Below are positions 1-9,118 of a DNA stretch of 64,000 nt, one piece after another. This DNA comes from Palleronia caenipelagi (GTDB taxonomy: Bacteria; Pseudomonadota; Alphaproteobacteria; Rhodobacterales; Rhodobacteraceae). The notes below the pieces were generated by a model that was not told the origin of the DNA, ran no database searches, and saw only the letters and a list, made by a program, of their open reading frames with translations. Each line of letters begins with the position of its first letter. Position 1 is the stretch's first letter. A program made the translations under genes and the position numbers. The stretch lies in contig NZ_VFSV01000001.1 in assembly GCF_007004065.1 (NCBI RefSeq), positions 62,001 through 126,000 on the forward strand, given 5' to 3'.

Positions 1-214
1 TGCCATTGCCGCGGATCTCGCCCGCCACCCATTCGCCTTCGTAGCGGTAGCCGTTGGGCAGGGTATACGTCCCCATACCGTGCTGTTTGCCGTCTTTGAG
101 CGTGCCCTCATAGATGCCGCCATCGGCATATTGCGTGCTCACGCTCTCCTGAGCGGCAGCGTACCCCGTCAGAGCCAGTGTTGCGGTCGTGATCCAGATC
201 AGCGGATGTCGCAC
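1..214 (-). CDS. MORN-repeat secreted protein (5' part only)
   Basis: The gene runs off the left edge, so only its first 71 codons are visible. Reading leftwards from a GTG at 214 (preceded by GGAAGGGAG, a good ribosome site) gives a signal peptide (Leu/Ala/Thr-rich core ending near AAAQ) and then MORN-type repeats such as [16 protein letters not shown] and [20 protein letters not shown] repeats form beta-hairpin arrays found in envelope and membrane-associated proteins; the specific role is unknown. The alternative ATG at 230 is in another frame. The export signal suggests a periplasmic location. Clear as a MORN protein, unknown as to function. Confidence 0.8.
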   Translation of the reverse strand, partial: MRHPLIWITTATLALTGYAAAQESVSTQYADGGIYEGTLKDGKQHGMGTYTLPNGYRYEGEWVAGEIRGNG

Positions 215-372
215 TATCGCTCCCTTCCATGCCGTTGCGTCATCTTTTTGCCCAAACGGTAGGCGGATGGTTCGGGAACGGCAACGCTTTTGCCGCAGAC
301 CCTTCCCATCCTGTGTCTTTCTTATTAGTCCCGCACTGATGCGGCCCGACCCGATGATAGCAGGTGTGTGAC

Positions 373-2031
373 ATGACTGACAGGTTCCGACTGACCCTCG
401 CGCAGCTCAACCCTGTGGTGGGCGATCTGGCCGGAAATGCCGCGAAGGCGCGTGCGGCGTGGGCAGACGCAAAGGCCGCGGGCAGCGATCTGGTGGCTTT
501 CCCGGAGATGTTTATCGCAGGCTATCAGTTGCAGGACCTCGCGTCGAAACCTGCCTTTCAGTGCGATGTCATGATGACCGTAGAGGAACTCGCCCGCGAC
601 TGTGCGGACGGCCCGGCCATTGCCATGGGATGCCTGACGGTCGAGGGCGACAAGCTCTATAACTCCTACTGGATCTGTGAGGGGGGCACGGTCACGGCCC
701 GCCTGCACAAACACCGCCTGCCGAACGAGGACGTGTTCGACGAGGTGCGCGTCTATGACAGTGGGCCGATTTCTGAGCCCTACCAAATTGGCCCGCTCCG
801 GATTGGGTCGCCGATTTGTGAGGATTCTTGGCATCCCGAAGTCGCCGCCGCGCTGGCTGGGCGAGGGGCGGAGATTCTGCTGGTGCCCAACGGCTCCCCC
901 TATCGCCGGGACAAGCATGCCCTGCGCCAGCGTCTGATGCGCGAGAGGGTCGCTGAGACGGGCCTGCCGCTGGTCTATCTCAACATGTGGGGCGGGCAAG
1001 ACGATCAGGTCTTTGACGGGTGCAGCTTTGCGGTAAATCCGGGCGGTAAGATTGTCCGGCAACTGGGTTTTGTCAGCGACGATGTGACCCATCTGGATTT
1101 CGAGCGGACCAGCGACGGCTGGCGCGCCGTGCCGGGCGATGTGGTCCCGGTGCCCGACGCCTATGAGGCCGATTACCGCGTCATGGTGCAGGCCCTGCGC
1201 GATTATTGCGCCAAGACCGGCTTTGGCAAAGTGCTCCTCGGCTTGTCCGGCGGCATCGATTCGGCGCTGGTGGCGGTGATTGCTGCGGACGCGCTGGGGC
1301 CGGAGAACGTGCGCTGCGTGATGCTGCCGTCGGAATATACCTCGCGCGAGTCGCTTGAGGATGCGGCGGCGGTGGCAAAAATGCTCGGCTGTCAGCTCCA
1401 CGAATTGCCGATCTCGGGTCCGCGTCAGGCGGTAACCGAGGTGCTCGCGCCGCTCTTCGAGGGGATGGCTGCGGACGTCACCGAGGAGAACATCCAGTCC
1501 CGTTTGCGCGGCGTTCTGCTGATGGCACTGTCCAACAAGTTCGGCGAGATGCTCCTGACCACGGGCAATAAATCCGAGGTGGCCGTGGGCTATGCGACGA
1601 TTTACGGAGATATGTCGGGCGGCTTTAACCCGATCAAGGATCTCTACAAGACCCGCGTTTTCGAGACCTGCCGTTGGCGCAACACCCATCACCGTGACTG
1701 GATGATGGGGCCTGAGGGTCCAGTGATGCCCGAGCGGGTGATCGACAAACCGCCCAGTGCGGAGCTTCGCCCTGATCAGAAAGATGAGGATTCCCTGCCG
1801 CCTTATGCCGTGCTCGACGAAATCCTGCATATGCTGATCGACGAGGATGCCTCGGTTGCTCAGGTGGTTGCGCTGGGTCATGACCGGGCCCTGGTCGAGA
1901 GGGTGGAAAAGCTGATCTACATCAGCGAGTACAAGCGTTCCCAATCCGCGCCGGGCACCCGATTGACGAAACGCGCCTTCTGGCTGGACCGGCGCTATCC
2001 GATTGTAAACCGCTGGCGCGACCGCCGCTGA
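373..2031 (+). CDS. nadE: Glutamine-dependent NAD+ synthetase
   Basis: Makes NAD+ from nicotinic acid adenine dinucleotide, ATP and glutamine in the cytoplasm. The 552-residue protein has two domains. The N-terminal nitrilase-type glutaminase (about 1-265) shows the Glu45, Lys113, Cys149 triad (PEMF, LHKHR, CEDSW). The C-terminal ammonia-dependent synthetase (about 270-552) carries the pyrophosphate-binding loop SGGIDS at 292-297. Length fits the two-domain bacterial form. I chose ATG 373 over an in-frame GTG at 364 because family members begin close to the [10 protein letters not shown] strand. It stands alone and ends immediately against the convergent gene at 2032, with no room for a separate terminator. 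Confidence 0.96.
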   Translation: MTDRFRLTLAQLNPVVGDLAGNAAKARAAWADAKAAGSDLVAFPEMFIAGYQLQDLASKPAFQCDVMMTVEELARDCADGPAIAMGCLTVEGDKLYNSYWICEGGTVTARLHKHRLPNEDVFDEVRVYDSGPISEPYQIGPLRIGSPICEDSWHPEVAAALAGRGAEILLVPNGSPYRRDKHALRQRLMRERVAETGLPLVYLNMWGGQDDQVFDGCSFAVNPGGKIVRQLGFVSDDVTHLDFERTSDGWRAVPGDVVPVPDAYEADYRVMVQALRDYCAKTGFGKVLLGLSGGIDSALVAVIAADALGPENVRCVMLPSEYTSRESLEDAAAVAKMLGCQLHELPISGPRQAVTEVLAPLFEGMAADVTEENIQSRLRGVLLMALSNKFGEMLLTTGNKSEVAVGYATIYGDMSGGFNPIKDLYKTRVFETCRWRNTHHRDWMMGPEGPVMPERVIDKPPSAELRPDQKDEDSLPPYAVLDEILHMLIDEDASVAQVVALGHDRALVERVEKLIYISEYKRSQSAPGTRLTKRAFWLDRRYPIVNRWRDRR

Positions 2032-2337
2032 TCAGGACGGTTCGCCCGCGATAGCGGCCCCCGCAGCCACCTGTTCATAGGACTTGCCCGCGGCGATGAG
2101 ACAGGTGGTCCCGTCGGGCTTCGTCACGGTGATGGTCCAGCTACCGCCATCGGCCGCGAAGGTTTCCATCATCCAGCCGTTCGAGGTCAGCCCCACAGAG
2201 GTCCGGACCTCGCCGTATTTCTGGCTTAGCGCATCAAGAATGCCGTCGCGTTGTCCGCATGGCTGGGTCTCGGCGAGAGCCGGAGACATGCACAGCGCGC
2301 TTGCTCCGGCGATCAGGAAGGTCAGTGCTTTGGTCAT
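2032..2337 (-). CDS. Small secreted protein of unknown function
   Basis: A 101-residue protein starting at ATG 2337 with a clear signal peptide (MTKALTFLIAGASALCMSPALAE, cleavage after ALA). The mature part has two cysteines (QPCGQRD and TTCLIA), probably a disulfide, a GWMMETF segment and a beta-rich SWTITVTKPDGTT stretch. Similar short periplasmic proteins are common in Rhodobacterales, but I do not recognise a characterised family. The longer open frame up to 2451 is rejected as a start because it would put 38 residues in front of the signal peptide. Its stop codon abuts that of nadE. Confidence 0.75.
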   Translation of the reverse strand: MTKALTFLIAGASALCMSPALAETQPCGQRDGILDALSQKYGEVRTSVGLTSNGWMMETFAADGGSWTITVTKPDGTTCLIAAGKSYEQVAAGAAIAGEPS

Positions 2338-2531
2338 GTCAGTCTCCGATCTGTACAGACAGTGTGACCCAGCATGGTTTACGTAGGGTTGATAATGACC
2401 CGGAGATGAGAACGGTGCATTCATCATGGACGCCGCGCCGCAGCAAAACACGCTGCACCTGCGCGGAAAAGCCTTGCATGATGTGACTCGGACATGTCAT
2501 CCAGCGACACAATATTACCCGGAGGTGCCCT

Positions 2532-3392
2532 ATGACCGCAGCGACCCGTCCCTGGAGATCGGTTCTCTATATTCCCGGCTCGAACGAACGCGCGTTGGAA
2601 AAAGCGCGCTCGCTGGAGGTGGATGCGATCATTTTCGACCTGGAGGACGCGGTGACCGTGTCTGAGAAGGAGACAGCCCGCGAAACTCTGGCGAAGGAAC
2701 TCCATGTTGGCGGCTACGGCGACCGGGCGACCATCGTGCGGATCAATGCGCTTGATACGTCTTGGGGCGTGGAGGATTTCGAGGCCATCGCCGATGCGGA
2801 GCCCCATGCGATCCTGTTGCCCAAAGTGAACTCCGCAGGCGATGTGCAGCGGCTGGTCGAGATGATGGAGGCTCATTCCGCCGCTGCCGAGACCCGCGTC
2901 TGGGCGATGATGGAAACCGCCCGCGCCATGTTCAACGCCGCCGAGATCGCGCGCGCGCCACGCATTGAGGGGTTTGTCATCGGGACCAACGATCTGGCCG
3001 CCGAATTGGGTTGCCAGACGGGCGGTGATCGCCTGCCTCTGATGATGGGGCTACAGGCATACCTGGCGGGCGCGCGGTCCAACGGTCTCGTTTGCGTGGA
3101 TGGCGTGTTCAATGCGTTCAAGGACGAGGCGGGCTTTCGCGCGGAATGTGAGCAGGGCAAGGCGCTTGGGATGGATGGTAAAACCCTGATCCACCCGGCT
3201 CAGGTGGCGATCTGCCACGAGGTGTTCAGCCCGTCCGAGGCCGAGGTCGAGCTGGCCCGCCGCCAGATCGCGGCCTTTGAAGAGGCCGAGGCTGCGGGGC
3301 AGGGCGTTGCCGTGGTCGACGGGAAGATCGTCGAGAACCTTCATGTGGCCACCGCGCGCAAGACGCTGGCAAAGGCGGGAATTGTCGAATGA
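2532..3392 (+). CDS. mcl2: CitE-like (3S)-malyl-CoA thioesterase / beta-methylmalyl-CoA lyase family
   Basis: A 286-residue HpcH/HpaI aldolase-citrate lyase beta-chain protein. Visible family marks are RSVLYIPGSNERAL near the N-terminus, the FDLEDAV acidic metal-binding strand, the RIN and LPKV strands, and the C-terminal GMDGKTLIHPAQV. In Rhodobacter sphaeroides the homologue next to mch and sdh is Mcl2, which hydrolyses (3S)-malyl-CoA to malate in the ethylmalonyl-CoA pathway; the length (about 286 against 318 for the lyase Mcl1) and the same neighbours favour that assignment. ATG 2532 follows CCGGAGG. Its stop overlaps the next start (ATGA), so it heads an operon. Thioesterase versus lyase activity cannot be settled from sequence. 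Confidence 0.85.
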   Translation: MTAATRPWRSVLYIPGSNERALEKARSLEVDAIIFDLEDAVTVSEKETARETLAKELHVGGYGDRATIVRINALDTSWGVEDFEAIADAEPHAILLPKVNSAGDVQRLVEMMEAHSAAAETRVWAMMETARAMFNAAEIARAPRIEGFVIGTNDLAAELGCQTGGDRLPLMMGLQAYLAGARSNGLVCVDGVFNAFKDEAGFRAECEQGKALGMDGKTLIHPAQVAICHEVFSPSEAEVELARRQIAAFEEAEAAGQGVAVVDGKIVENLHVATARKTLAKAGIVE

Positions 3393-3937
3393 CTTTACTG
3401 ATTATCGGCCTCATCCTTTGGTGGGGCGCCCATATCTTCAAACGCGTCGCCCCTGACGCCCGCGCCCGCATGGGGGACAAGGGCAAGGGCGTGTTCGCGC
3501 TGCTGCTCCTGCTGTCGGTGATTCTCATGGTGATCGGCTATCGCGGTGCCGATTTCATCCCCGTCTACACCCCGCCAAGCTGGACCGTGCATCTGGTGGA
3601 TCTGTTCATGATCGCCGCCATCGCCCTGTTCGGTCTTGGAAAATCGAAATCCACCCTGCGGGGCAAACTGCGCCACCCGCAGCTTACAGGCTTTGGCCTC
3701 TGGGCGTTTCTGCACCTGATCGTGAACGGCGATCTGGCCTCTGTGGTCCTCTTTGGCGGGCTTCTGCTATGGGTTTTCGTCCAGATCCCGCTGATCAATC
3801 GCGCCGAGCCTGCACCCGCTCCTTGGAAGGGTGGCAGCATGGCCGGAAATATCCGACTGCTGGTGATCTCGCTCGTCCTCTACGCCATCATTGCCGGGAT
3901 CCACACGTGGCTCGGTGTCTCGCCGTTCGGGGGGTGA
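3389..3937 (+). CDS. NnrU-family integral membrane protein
   Basis: A 182-residue membrane protein with about five hydrophobic helices. It opens with MTLLIIGLILWWGAHIFKRVAPD, has the charged ARARMGDKGKG loop, and ends in a hydrophobic helix. This is the NnrU family, first named from genes near nitrite/NO reductases, although many copies are not linked to denitrification. Here it overlaps the mcl2 stop by ATGA and precedes DUF1737 and mch, so it is translationally coupled into the carbon-metabolism operon. No denitrification gene is nearby. Its role is unknown. Confidence 0.85.
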   Translation: MTLLIIGLILWWGAHIFKRVAPDARARMGDKGKGVFALLLLLSVILMVIGYRGADFIPVYTPPSWTVHLVDLFMIAAIALFGLGKSKSTLRGKLRHPQLTGFGLWAFLHLIVNGDLASVVLFGGLLLWVFVQIPLINRAEPAPAPWKGGSMAGNIRLLVISLVLYAIIAGIHTWLGVSPFGG

Positions 3938-3941
3938 GCCG

Positions 3942-4142
3942 ATGATCTACAGGTTGCTCACTGGCGACGACACGTCGGCCTTTTGCCACAAAGTGTCCGA
4001 GGCCCTGTCAAAAGGCTGGGAGCTGTACGGCTCCCCCTCCTATGCCTTTGACGCGCAGAACGGCGTGATGCGCTGCGCGCAGGCGGTGGTAAAGCACGAC
4101 CACGCCCCCTACGACCCGGATATGAAGCTCGGAGCGCAATGA
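3942..4142 (+). CDS. DUF1737 small protein
   Basis: A 66-residue soluble protein starting at ATG 3942, four bases after the NnrU stop. The sequence MIYRLLTGDDTSAFCHKVSEAL followed by GWELYGSP is the DUF1737 signature, a small alpha/beta fold of unknown function. Its stop overlaps the mch start in ATGATGA. It sits between NnrU and mch in the same way as in Rhodobacter relatives, so it is probably a conserved accessory of this operon rather than a chance passenger. Confidence 0.8.
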   Translation: MIYRLLTGDDTSAFCHKVSEALSKGWELYGSPSYAFDAQNGVMRCAQAVVKHDHAPYDPDMKLGAQ

Positions 4143-5170
4143 TGACGAAGACCAATCCCGGCTATTTCTTCGAGGATTACCGCATCGGTCAGGTGATCCG
4201 CCACGCCGTGCCCCGCACTGTGGCCGAGGGGGAGAGGGCGCTCTATCACGCGCTCTACCCGGCGCGACACGCGCTCTATTCCTCCGACGCTTTCGCGCAG
4301 GATTGCGGTCTTGAGTCGAGCCCGCTGGATGATCTGATCGCGTTTCACACGGTGTTCGGTAAGACGGTTCCAGATATCTCCCTGAACGCGCGGGCTAATC
4401 TGGGCTATGCCGAGGGACGTTGGCTGTCCCCCGTCTGGCCCGGCGACACGCTGACCTCCGAGAGTGAGGTGATCGGGCTGAAGGAGAACTCCAACGGCAA
4501 AACCGGCGTTGTCTGGGTCCGCACGCGTGGCCTCAATCAGGTGGGCGAAGAGGTGCTCTCCTACGTGCGCTGGGTCATGGTGCTGAAGCGCGACCCGGCT
4601 GCGCCTGCACCTGAGACGGTCGTGCCCGAGCTGGCCAAGGTGGTCGCGCCAGAGGATCTGGTGATCCCCGAGGGGTTGAGCTTTGACGGCTATGACTTTG
4701 ATCTGGCGGGTGAACCCTACCGGATGGCCGATTACGAAATCGGCGAGGTGATCGACCATGTCGACGGCGTCACCGTCGAAGAAGCCGAGCATATGATGGC
4801 CACGCGTCTGTGGCAGAACACCGCTAAGGTGCATTTTGACGCCACCTTCCGCGAGGATGGCAAGCGGTTGATCTATGGCGGTCACGTGATCTCTCTGGCC
4901 CGGGCGTTGTCCTTCAATGGGCTGGCGAATGCGCAGATGATCGTGGGTCTCAATGGCGGCGCCCATGCCAACCCGCTTTTTGCCGGGCAGACGGTGCGCG
5001 CATGGTCGGAAGTGCTGGACAAGGCAGAGACCGGCACGCCCGGTGTTGGTGCGATCCGGTTGCGGCTGGTGGCCACCAACGGACCCGGCGCGGGACTGAA
5101 GGGCGAGGACGGGAAATACCTGCCCCATGTTCTGCTCGACCTCGATTACTGGGCGCTGATGCCGAGCTGA
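4139..5170 (+). CDS. mch: Mesaconyl-CoA hydratase (beta-methylmalyl-CoA dehydratase)
   Basis: Catalyses hydration of mesaconyl-C1-CoA to beta-methylmalyl-CoA in the ethylmalonyl-CoA pathway for acetyl-CoA assimilation. At 343 residues it is a fusion of two MaoC/hot-dog halves: the first begins GYFFEDYRIGQVIRHAVPRT and contains IAFHTVFGKTVPDIS; the second contains YRMADYEIGEVIDHVDGVT and GGHVISLARALSFNGL. Length and content match Rhodobacter Mch. The start is ATG 4139 or the adjacent ATG 4142, both overlapping the DUF1737 stop. It closes the mcl2-NnrU-DUF1737-mch unit; the sdh operon follows after 159 bases carrying palindromic sites. Confidence 0.92.
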   Translation: MMTKTNPGYFFEDYRIGQVIRHAVPRTVAEGERALYHALYPARHALYSSDAFAQDCGLESSPLDDLIAFHTVFGKTVPDISLNARANLGYAEGRWLSPVWPGDTLTSESEVIGLKENSNGKTGVVWVRTRGLNQVGEEVLSYVRWVMVLKRDPAAPAPETVVPELAKVVAPEDLVIPEGLSFDGYDFDLAGEPYRMADYEIGEVIDHVDGVTVEEAEHMMATRLWQNTAKVHFDATFREDGKRLIYGGHVISLARALSFNGLANAQMIVGLNGGAHANPLFAGQTVRAWSEVLDKAETGTPGVGAIRLRLVATNGPGAGLKGEDGKYLPHVLLDLDYWALMPS

Positions 5171-5175
5171 GGGCT

Positions 5176-5207
5176 CTGTGATCACAGTTTTCAGAGCTGT
5201 GATCACA
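5176..5207. promoter_or_regulatory. Tandem TGTGATCACA palindromes upstream of sdhC
   Basis: Two perfect 10-bp palindromes TGTGATCACA lie at 5177-5186 and 5198-5207, 21 bp centre to centre, i.e. two helical turns on the same DNA face. The first extends to CTGTGATCACAG. They begin six bases after the mch stop and lie about 120-150 bp upstream of the sdhC ATG, where an sdh promoter is expected. Repetition of a perfect palindrome at helical phasing suggests a cooperative dimeric regulator. Which protein binds is unknown; the 0-bp half-site spacing does not fit CRP (6 bp). Confidence 0.6.
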
Positions 5208-5329
5208 AAAGACGATGTTAGCGACCTGCGACCGCCGGTCCCATGCGGGTTCTGCGTGACACCGTGGCCGAAGGTGATACAACTTGGTCCAAAGGCGGGA
5301 GCGACCGCCCCAACAAAGAAGGGATCCAG

Positions 5330-5713
5330 ATGGCTGATGTGAACCGGGGCAACCGGCCCCTGAGCCCGCACCTGCAGATCTACCGTCCGCAGCTTAACAT
5401 GGTAACGTCAATTCTCACCCGCATCACCGGCAATGCGCTCATTCTGGGTGGTATCCTTGTGACCTGGTGGTTTGTCGCGGCGGCATCAGGGCCCGAAGCC
5501 TTCGAGAGTTTCAACGGTTTCCTGACCTCGTGGTTTGGTGATCTGATCCTGTTCGGTTCGCTCTGGGCGCTGTGGTATCATCTGCTTGCGGGCCTGCGTC
5601 ACCTCTACTGGGATACCGGACGCGGTCTCGACAAATCCGAGATCAAGAACCTCAGCCTCGCGGTCCTCGGCGGCTCCGCCGTGCTGACCATCCTGACCGC
5701 CCTGATCGTCTGA
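5330..5713 (+). CDS. sdhC: Succinate dehydrogenase cytochrome b556 subunit
   Basis: Membrane anchor of complex II; with SdhD it binds heme b and ubiquinone. The 127-residue protein starts RPLSPHLQIYRPQLNMVTSILTRITG, the SdhC N-terminal signature in which the Ser/Arg of SILTRITG contribute to the quinone site. It has three transmembrane helices, and WYHLLAGLRHLYWD carries the conserved heme-ligand His region. ATG 5330 lies after AAGAAGGGATCC. It is the first gene of sdhC-sdhD-sdhA-lipoprotein-sdhB. Upstream open frame to 5243 is excluded as non-conserved. Confidence 0.95.
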   Translation: MADVNRGNRPLSPHLQIYRPQLNMVTSILTRITGNALILGGILVTWWFVAAASGPEAFESFNGFLTSWFGDLILFGSLWALWYHLLAGLRHLYWDTGRGLDKSEIKNLSLAVLGGSAVLTILTALIV

Positions 5714-5724
5714 AGGAGGCCCAC

Positions 5725-6096
5725 ATGTCTTATCTGACCGCAAGAAAGCGCGCCTCCGGGCTGGGCTCCGCCAAGTCGGGCACCGAGCATTACTGGTCGC
5801 AGACCATCTCCGCCGTGGCGCTGTTGTTCCTCGTTCCGTCCTTCATCTTTACCTTCGGGTCGGTGCTCGGCTCGTCTTATGAAGAGGTCGTGGCCTATTA
5901 TTCCCGCCCCTATCCGGCGATCATCGCTCTGCTGACCCTCACGGTCGGTTGGCTGCACTTTAAGAACGGCGCGCAGGTCATGCTCGAAGATTATGTCCGC
6001 GGAATGCCCCTGAAGATCGCCGTGATCGTCCTGAACTGCATTTCCTACGCCGCGCTGGCCGCGGGTGCCCTGGGCATCCTGCGCATCGCGCTCTGA
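5725..6096 (+). CDS. sdhD: Succinate dehydrogenase hydrophobic membrane anchor subunit
   Basis: A 123-residue, three-helix membrane anchor. Signature segments are [18 protein letters not shown] at the N-terminus (quinone-proximal in relatives) and [17 protein letters not shown] before the last helix, which contains the conserved His and Asp-Tyr of SdhD. It starts at ATG 5725 after a strong GAAGGAGG site, 11 bases after sdhC stops, so both anchors are made together. Ten bases separate it from sdhA. Confidence 0.95.
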   Translation: MSYLTARKRASGLGSAKSGTEHYWSQTISAVALLFLVPSFIFTFGSVLGSSYEEVVAYYSRPYPAIIALLTLTVGWLHFKNGAQVMLEDYVRGMPLKIAVIVLNCISYAALAAGALGILRIAL

Positions 6097-6106
6097 GGAG
6101 ACCGAA

Positions 6107-7909
6107 ATGGCAAGCTACGACTACGTCACCCATAATTACGATGCCATCGTCATCGGCGCCGGTGGCTCCGGCCTCCGCGCGACGCTGGGTCTGGCCGAGC
6201 AGGGGTTGAAAACCGCCTGCGTCACCAAGGTCTTCCCGACGCGCTCCCACACCGTGGCCGCGCAGGGCGGTATCGCCGCGAGCCTCGGGAATATGGGCCC
6301 CGATCACTGGCAGTGGCACCTCTATGACACGGTCAAAGGCTCCGACTGGCTGGGCGATCTGGATGCGATGGAATACCTCGCCCGTGAAGCGCCCAAGGCC
6401 GTCTATGAGCTCGACCATTATGGCGTGCCCTTCTCCCGCACTGAGGAAGGCAAGATCTACCAGCGTCCCTTCGGCGGCCATACCACCGAGTTCGGCGAAG
6501 GCCCCCCGGTGCAGCGGACCTGCGCCGCCGCCGACCGGACCGGCCACGCGATTCTTCACACGCTCTACGGTCAGAGCCTGAAACAGGGCGCCGAGTTCTT
6601 CATCGAGTATTTCGCGATCGACCTGCTGATGAGCGATGACGGCCAGTGTCAGGGCGTGGTGGCCTGGTGCCTCGAAGACGGCTCCATCCATGTCTTTAAC
6701 GCCAAGATGACTGTGCTGGCGACCGGCGGCTATGGCCGGGCCTATTTTTCGGCGACCTCCGCCCATACCTGCACCGGCGACGGGGGCGGCATGGTAGCGC
6801 GCGCTGGTCTGCCGCTGCAGGACATGGAGTTTGTCCAGTTCCACCCGACTGGGATCTACGGCGCGGGCTGCCTGATCACCGAAGGCGCCCGGGGCGAGGG
6901 CGGCTACCTCACCAACTCCGAAGGTGAGCGATTTATGGAGCGCTATGCGCCGACCTATAAGGACCTCGCCAGCCGTGATGTAGTCTCGCGCTGCATGACC
7001 ATGGAGATCCGCGAGGGCCGGGGCGTCGGCAAAGACGGCGACCATATTCACCTGCACCTGAACCACCTGCCCGCCGAAGCGCTGGCCGAGCGGCTGCCGG
7101 GTATCTCCGAGAGCGCCCGCATCTTTGCCGGGGTGGACGTGACGAAGGAGCCGATCCCGGTTCTGCCGACGGTTCACTATAACATGGGCGGCATCCCGAC
7201 CAATTACTGGGGCGAGGTGCTGAACCCGACCGAAGGTAATCCCGACCGCGTGGTGCCCGGCCTGATGGCCGTGGGCGAGGCGGGTTGTGCCTCGGTGCAT
7301 GGGGCGAACCGGCTGGGCTCGAACTCGCTGATCGACCTCGTGGTCTTTGGTCGCGCCGCTGCGATCAAGGCGGGCGAAGTTGTTGACCGGGGCGCGGCAC
7401 CGGCTGCGGTGAACACCGGGCAGGTCGATAAGGCGCTCGACCGCTTCGACGGGCTGCGCCACGCCAAGGGCGGCACGCCCACCGCCGAACTGCGGCTCGA
7501 GATGCAAAAGGCCATGCAGGACGACGCGGCCGTGTTCCGCACTGACAAGACGCTCGCTCAGGGCGTCGACCGGATGTACAAAGTCGCGGAGAAAATGGAC
7601 GATCTGCAGGTCACCGATAGGTCGCTGATCTGGAACACCGACCTCATGGAGACGTTGGAACTCACCAACCTGATGCCGAACGCGCTGGCGACCATCGTTT
7701 CCGCCGAGGCCCGCAAGGAAAGCCGGGGCGCTCACGCGCACGAAGATTACCCGGATCGCGACGACGAGAACTGGCGTGTGCATACGCTCGCCCGCATCAA
7801 TGGCAAGGTTGAGCTCGATTATCGTCCCGTCCACGTGGATCCGCTGATCGGTCACAATGAGGGCGGCATCGACCTCGACAAGATCAAGCCCAAGGCGCGG
7901 GTCTACTGA
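6107..7909 (+). CDS. sdhA: Succinate dehydrogenase flavoprotein subunit
   Basis: Oxidises succinate to fumarate with covalently bound FAD. The 600-residue protein has the Rossmann motif IGAGGSG (16-22), the flavinylation segment SHTVAAQGG with His48, the substrate-capping region with HPTGIYGAG and GARGEGGYL, and the C-terminal [14 protein letters not shown] typical of SdhA. I chose ATG 6107, with GAGGAGACC just before it, over the in-frame ATG at 6065, which lies inside sdhD. Its stop TGA overlaps the ATG of the small lipoprotein gene (TGATG). Confidence 0.97.
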   Translation: MASYDYVTHNYDAIVIGAGGSGLRATLGLAEQGLKTACVTKVFPTRSHTVAAQGGIAASLGNMGPDHWQWHLYDTVKGSDWLGDLDAMEYLAREAPKAVYELDHYGVPFSRTEEGKIYQRPFGGHTTEFGEGPPVQRTCAAADRTGHAILHTLYGQSLKQGAEFFIEYFAIDLLMSDDGQCQGVVAWCLEDGSIHVFNAKMTVLATGGYGRAYFSATSAHTCTGDGGGMVARAGLPLQDMEFVQFHPTGIYGAGCLITEGARGEGGYLTNSEGERFMERYAPTYKDLASRDVVSRCMTMEIREGRGVGKDGDHIHLHLNHLPAEALAERLPGISESARIFAGVDVTKEPIPVLPTVHYNMGGIPTNYWGEVLNPTEGNPDRVVPGLMAVGEAGCASVHGANRLGSNSLIDLVVFGRAAAIKAGEVVDRGAAPAAVNTGQVDKALDRFDGLRHAKGGTPTAELRLEMQKAMQDDAAVFRTDKTLAQGVDRMYKVAEKMDDLQVTDRSLIWNTDLMETLELTNLMPNALATIVSAEARKESRGAHAHEDYPDRDDENWRVHTLARINGKVELDYRPVHVDPLIGHNEGGIDLDKIKPKARVY

Positions 7910-8247
7910 TGCGCCGGAGGTCGATGGTCACCCGCTGTTGTCTGTCAGGTGCGCTCGTTGCGGCGACGCTCCTGACGGGGTGCAGCGAGACCAAGGATGG
8001 GATCAGTCCCGACGCAACGTCGCAGGCGATCCTGCAGGTGGCCGGGGACGGGTTCACCTATGGACAAAAGAAGAGGGGCGTGCGCTGCCTGATGTTCCAT
8101 GCCACGGAAGCCGAGCGCGCGGCGCTTGCGTCCGATGCGCGTCGGGGCATTGGTGCGGCTACGGTGCAGACTGTTCAGGTCATCGCCCAACGCCCTCAGA
8201 CACAGCGGTGCCTGAGGGAAAGCAACGTTCTCACAAAGACCCGTTGA
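7909..8247 (+). CDS. Small lipoprotein encoded inside the sdh operon
   Basis: A 112-residue predicted lipoprotein: basic start MRRRSMVTR, hydrophobic core, lipobox LLTGC, then a short mature domain with two further cysteines (VRCLMF, QRCLRE). The mature part has no recognised domain. Its start overlaps the sdhA stop (TGATG), and sdhB follows 12 bases after its end, so it is co-transcribed and likely co-translated with complex II. A second ATG at 7924 lies three bases after GGAGG and could also be used. Rhodobacter relatives also carry small hypothetical genes between sdhA and sdhB. A role in complex II assembly is only a guess. Confidence 0.75.
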   Translation: MRRRSMVTRCCLSGALVAATLLTGCSETKDGISPDATSQAILQVAGDGFTYGQKKRGVRCLMFHATEAERAALASDARRGIGAATVQTVQVIAQRPQTQRCLRESNVLTKTR

Positions 8248-8259
8248 GGGAGACATCAC

Positions 8260-9039
8260 ATGGTGCAACTGACGCTGCCCAAGAACTCGACCATCCGGAC
8301 GGGCAAGACCTGGCCGAAGCCGGAAGGCTCCACCAACCTCAAGCGGTTCGATATCTACCGCTGGAACCCGGATGATGGCGAGAACCCGCGGGTCGATACC
8401 TATTTCGTCGATCTCGACAGCTGCGGGCCGATGATGCTCGACGCGCTGATCAAGATTAAAAACGAGATCGACCCAACCCTGTCTTTCCGCCGCTCATGCC
8501 GTGAGGGCATCTGTGGCTCCTGCGCGATGAATATCGGGGGGATCAACACGCTGGCCTGTATCTTCGGCATCGACGAGGTGGATGGCGACGTAAAGGTCTA
8601 TCCGCTGCCGCATATGCCGGTGGTCAAGGATCTGATTCCTGACCTGACGCATTTCTACGCTCAGCATGAAAGCGTCATGCCGTGGCTGGAGACCAAGACT
8701 AACCTGCCGCAGAAAGAGTGGCGCCAGTCCATCGACGACCGCAAGAAGCTCGACGGTCTCTATGAATGCGTCATGTGCGCCTGCTGCTCGACTTCCTGCC
8801 CCAGCTACTGGTGGAACGGTGACAAATATCTCGGCCCGGCCGCGCTGCTCCATGCCTATCGCTGGATCATCGACAGCCGGGACGAGGCGACGGGCGAGCG
8901 GCTGGACGACCTTGAAGATCCGTTCAAGCTCTACCGCTGCCACACCATCATGAACTGCACCCAGACCTGCCCCAAGGGTCTGAACCCGGCCAAGGCCATC
9001 ATGCAGATCAAGAAGATGATGGTCGAACGTGCGGTCTGA
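8260..9039 (+). CDS. sdhB: Succinate dehydrogenase iron-sulfur subunit
   Basis: Electron-transfer subunit of complex II, 259 residues. An N-terminal ferredoxin domain has CREGICGSC and a downstream cysteine for the [2Fe-2S] cluster. The C-terminal domain has [11 protein letters not shown] and [14 protein letters not shown] for the [4Fe-4S] and [3Fe-4S] clusters. Its Trp-containing [13 protein letters not shown] segment lies by the quinone site. ATG 8260 follows GAGGGAGACATCAC. It is the last sdh gene and is followed by a strong intrinsic terminator. Confidence 0.97.
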   Translation: MVQLTLPKNSTIRTGKTWPKPEGSTNLKRFDIYRWNPDDGENPRVDTYFVDLDSCGPMMLDALIKIKNEIDPTLSFRRSCREGICGSCAMNIGGINTLACIFGIDEVDGDVKVYPLPHMPVVKDLIPDLTHFYAQHESVMPWLETKTNLPQKEWRQSIDDRKKLDGLYECVMCACCSTSCPSYWWNGDKYLGPAALLHAYRWIIDSRDEATGERLDDLEDPFKLYRCHTIMNCTQTCPKGLNPAKAIMQIKKMMVERAV

Positions 9040-9060
9040 GGCCGTCTGACACGAGATCCC

Positions 9061-9096
9061 CGGGCGGCGCCGAGACGAGCGCCGCCCGTTCTGTTT
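9061..9096 (+). terminator. Intrinsic terminator after sdhB
   Basis: A perfect 10-bp inverted repeat CGGGCGGCGC / GCGCCGCCCG with an 8-base loop, followed by TTCTGTTT. It lies 22 bases after the sdhB stop and 23 bases before matB, so it should end the sdh transcript. Confidence 0.8.
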
Positions 9097-9118
9097 CCGG
9101 CCTTCGGGAGTGTGCCCC

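Noticed and set aside
325-1944. Minus-strand open frame opposite nadE
   Set aside because: No recognisable domain; the plus strand gives NAD synthetase with all catalytic residues.
5176-5207. CRP binding sites at the twin palindromes
   Set aside because: CRP-type sites have six bases between TGTGA and TCACA; here the half-sites are adjacent, so another regulator is likely.
5978-7855. Long minus-strand open frame opposite sdhA
   Set aside because: It is the high-GC shadow of sdhA; its translation has no recognised domain, while the plus strand encodes a clear flavoprotein.
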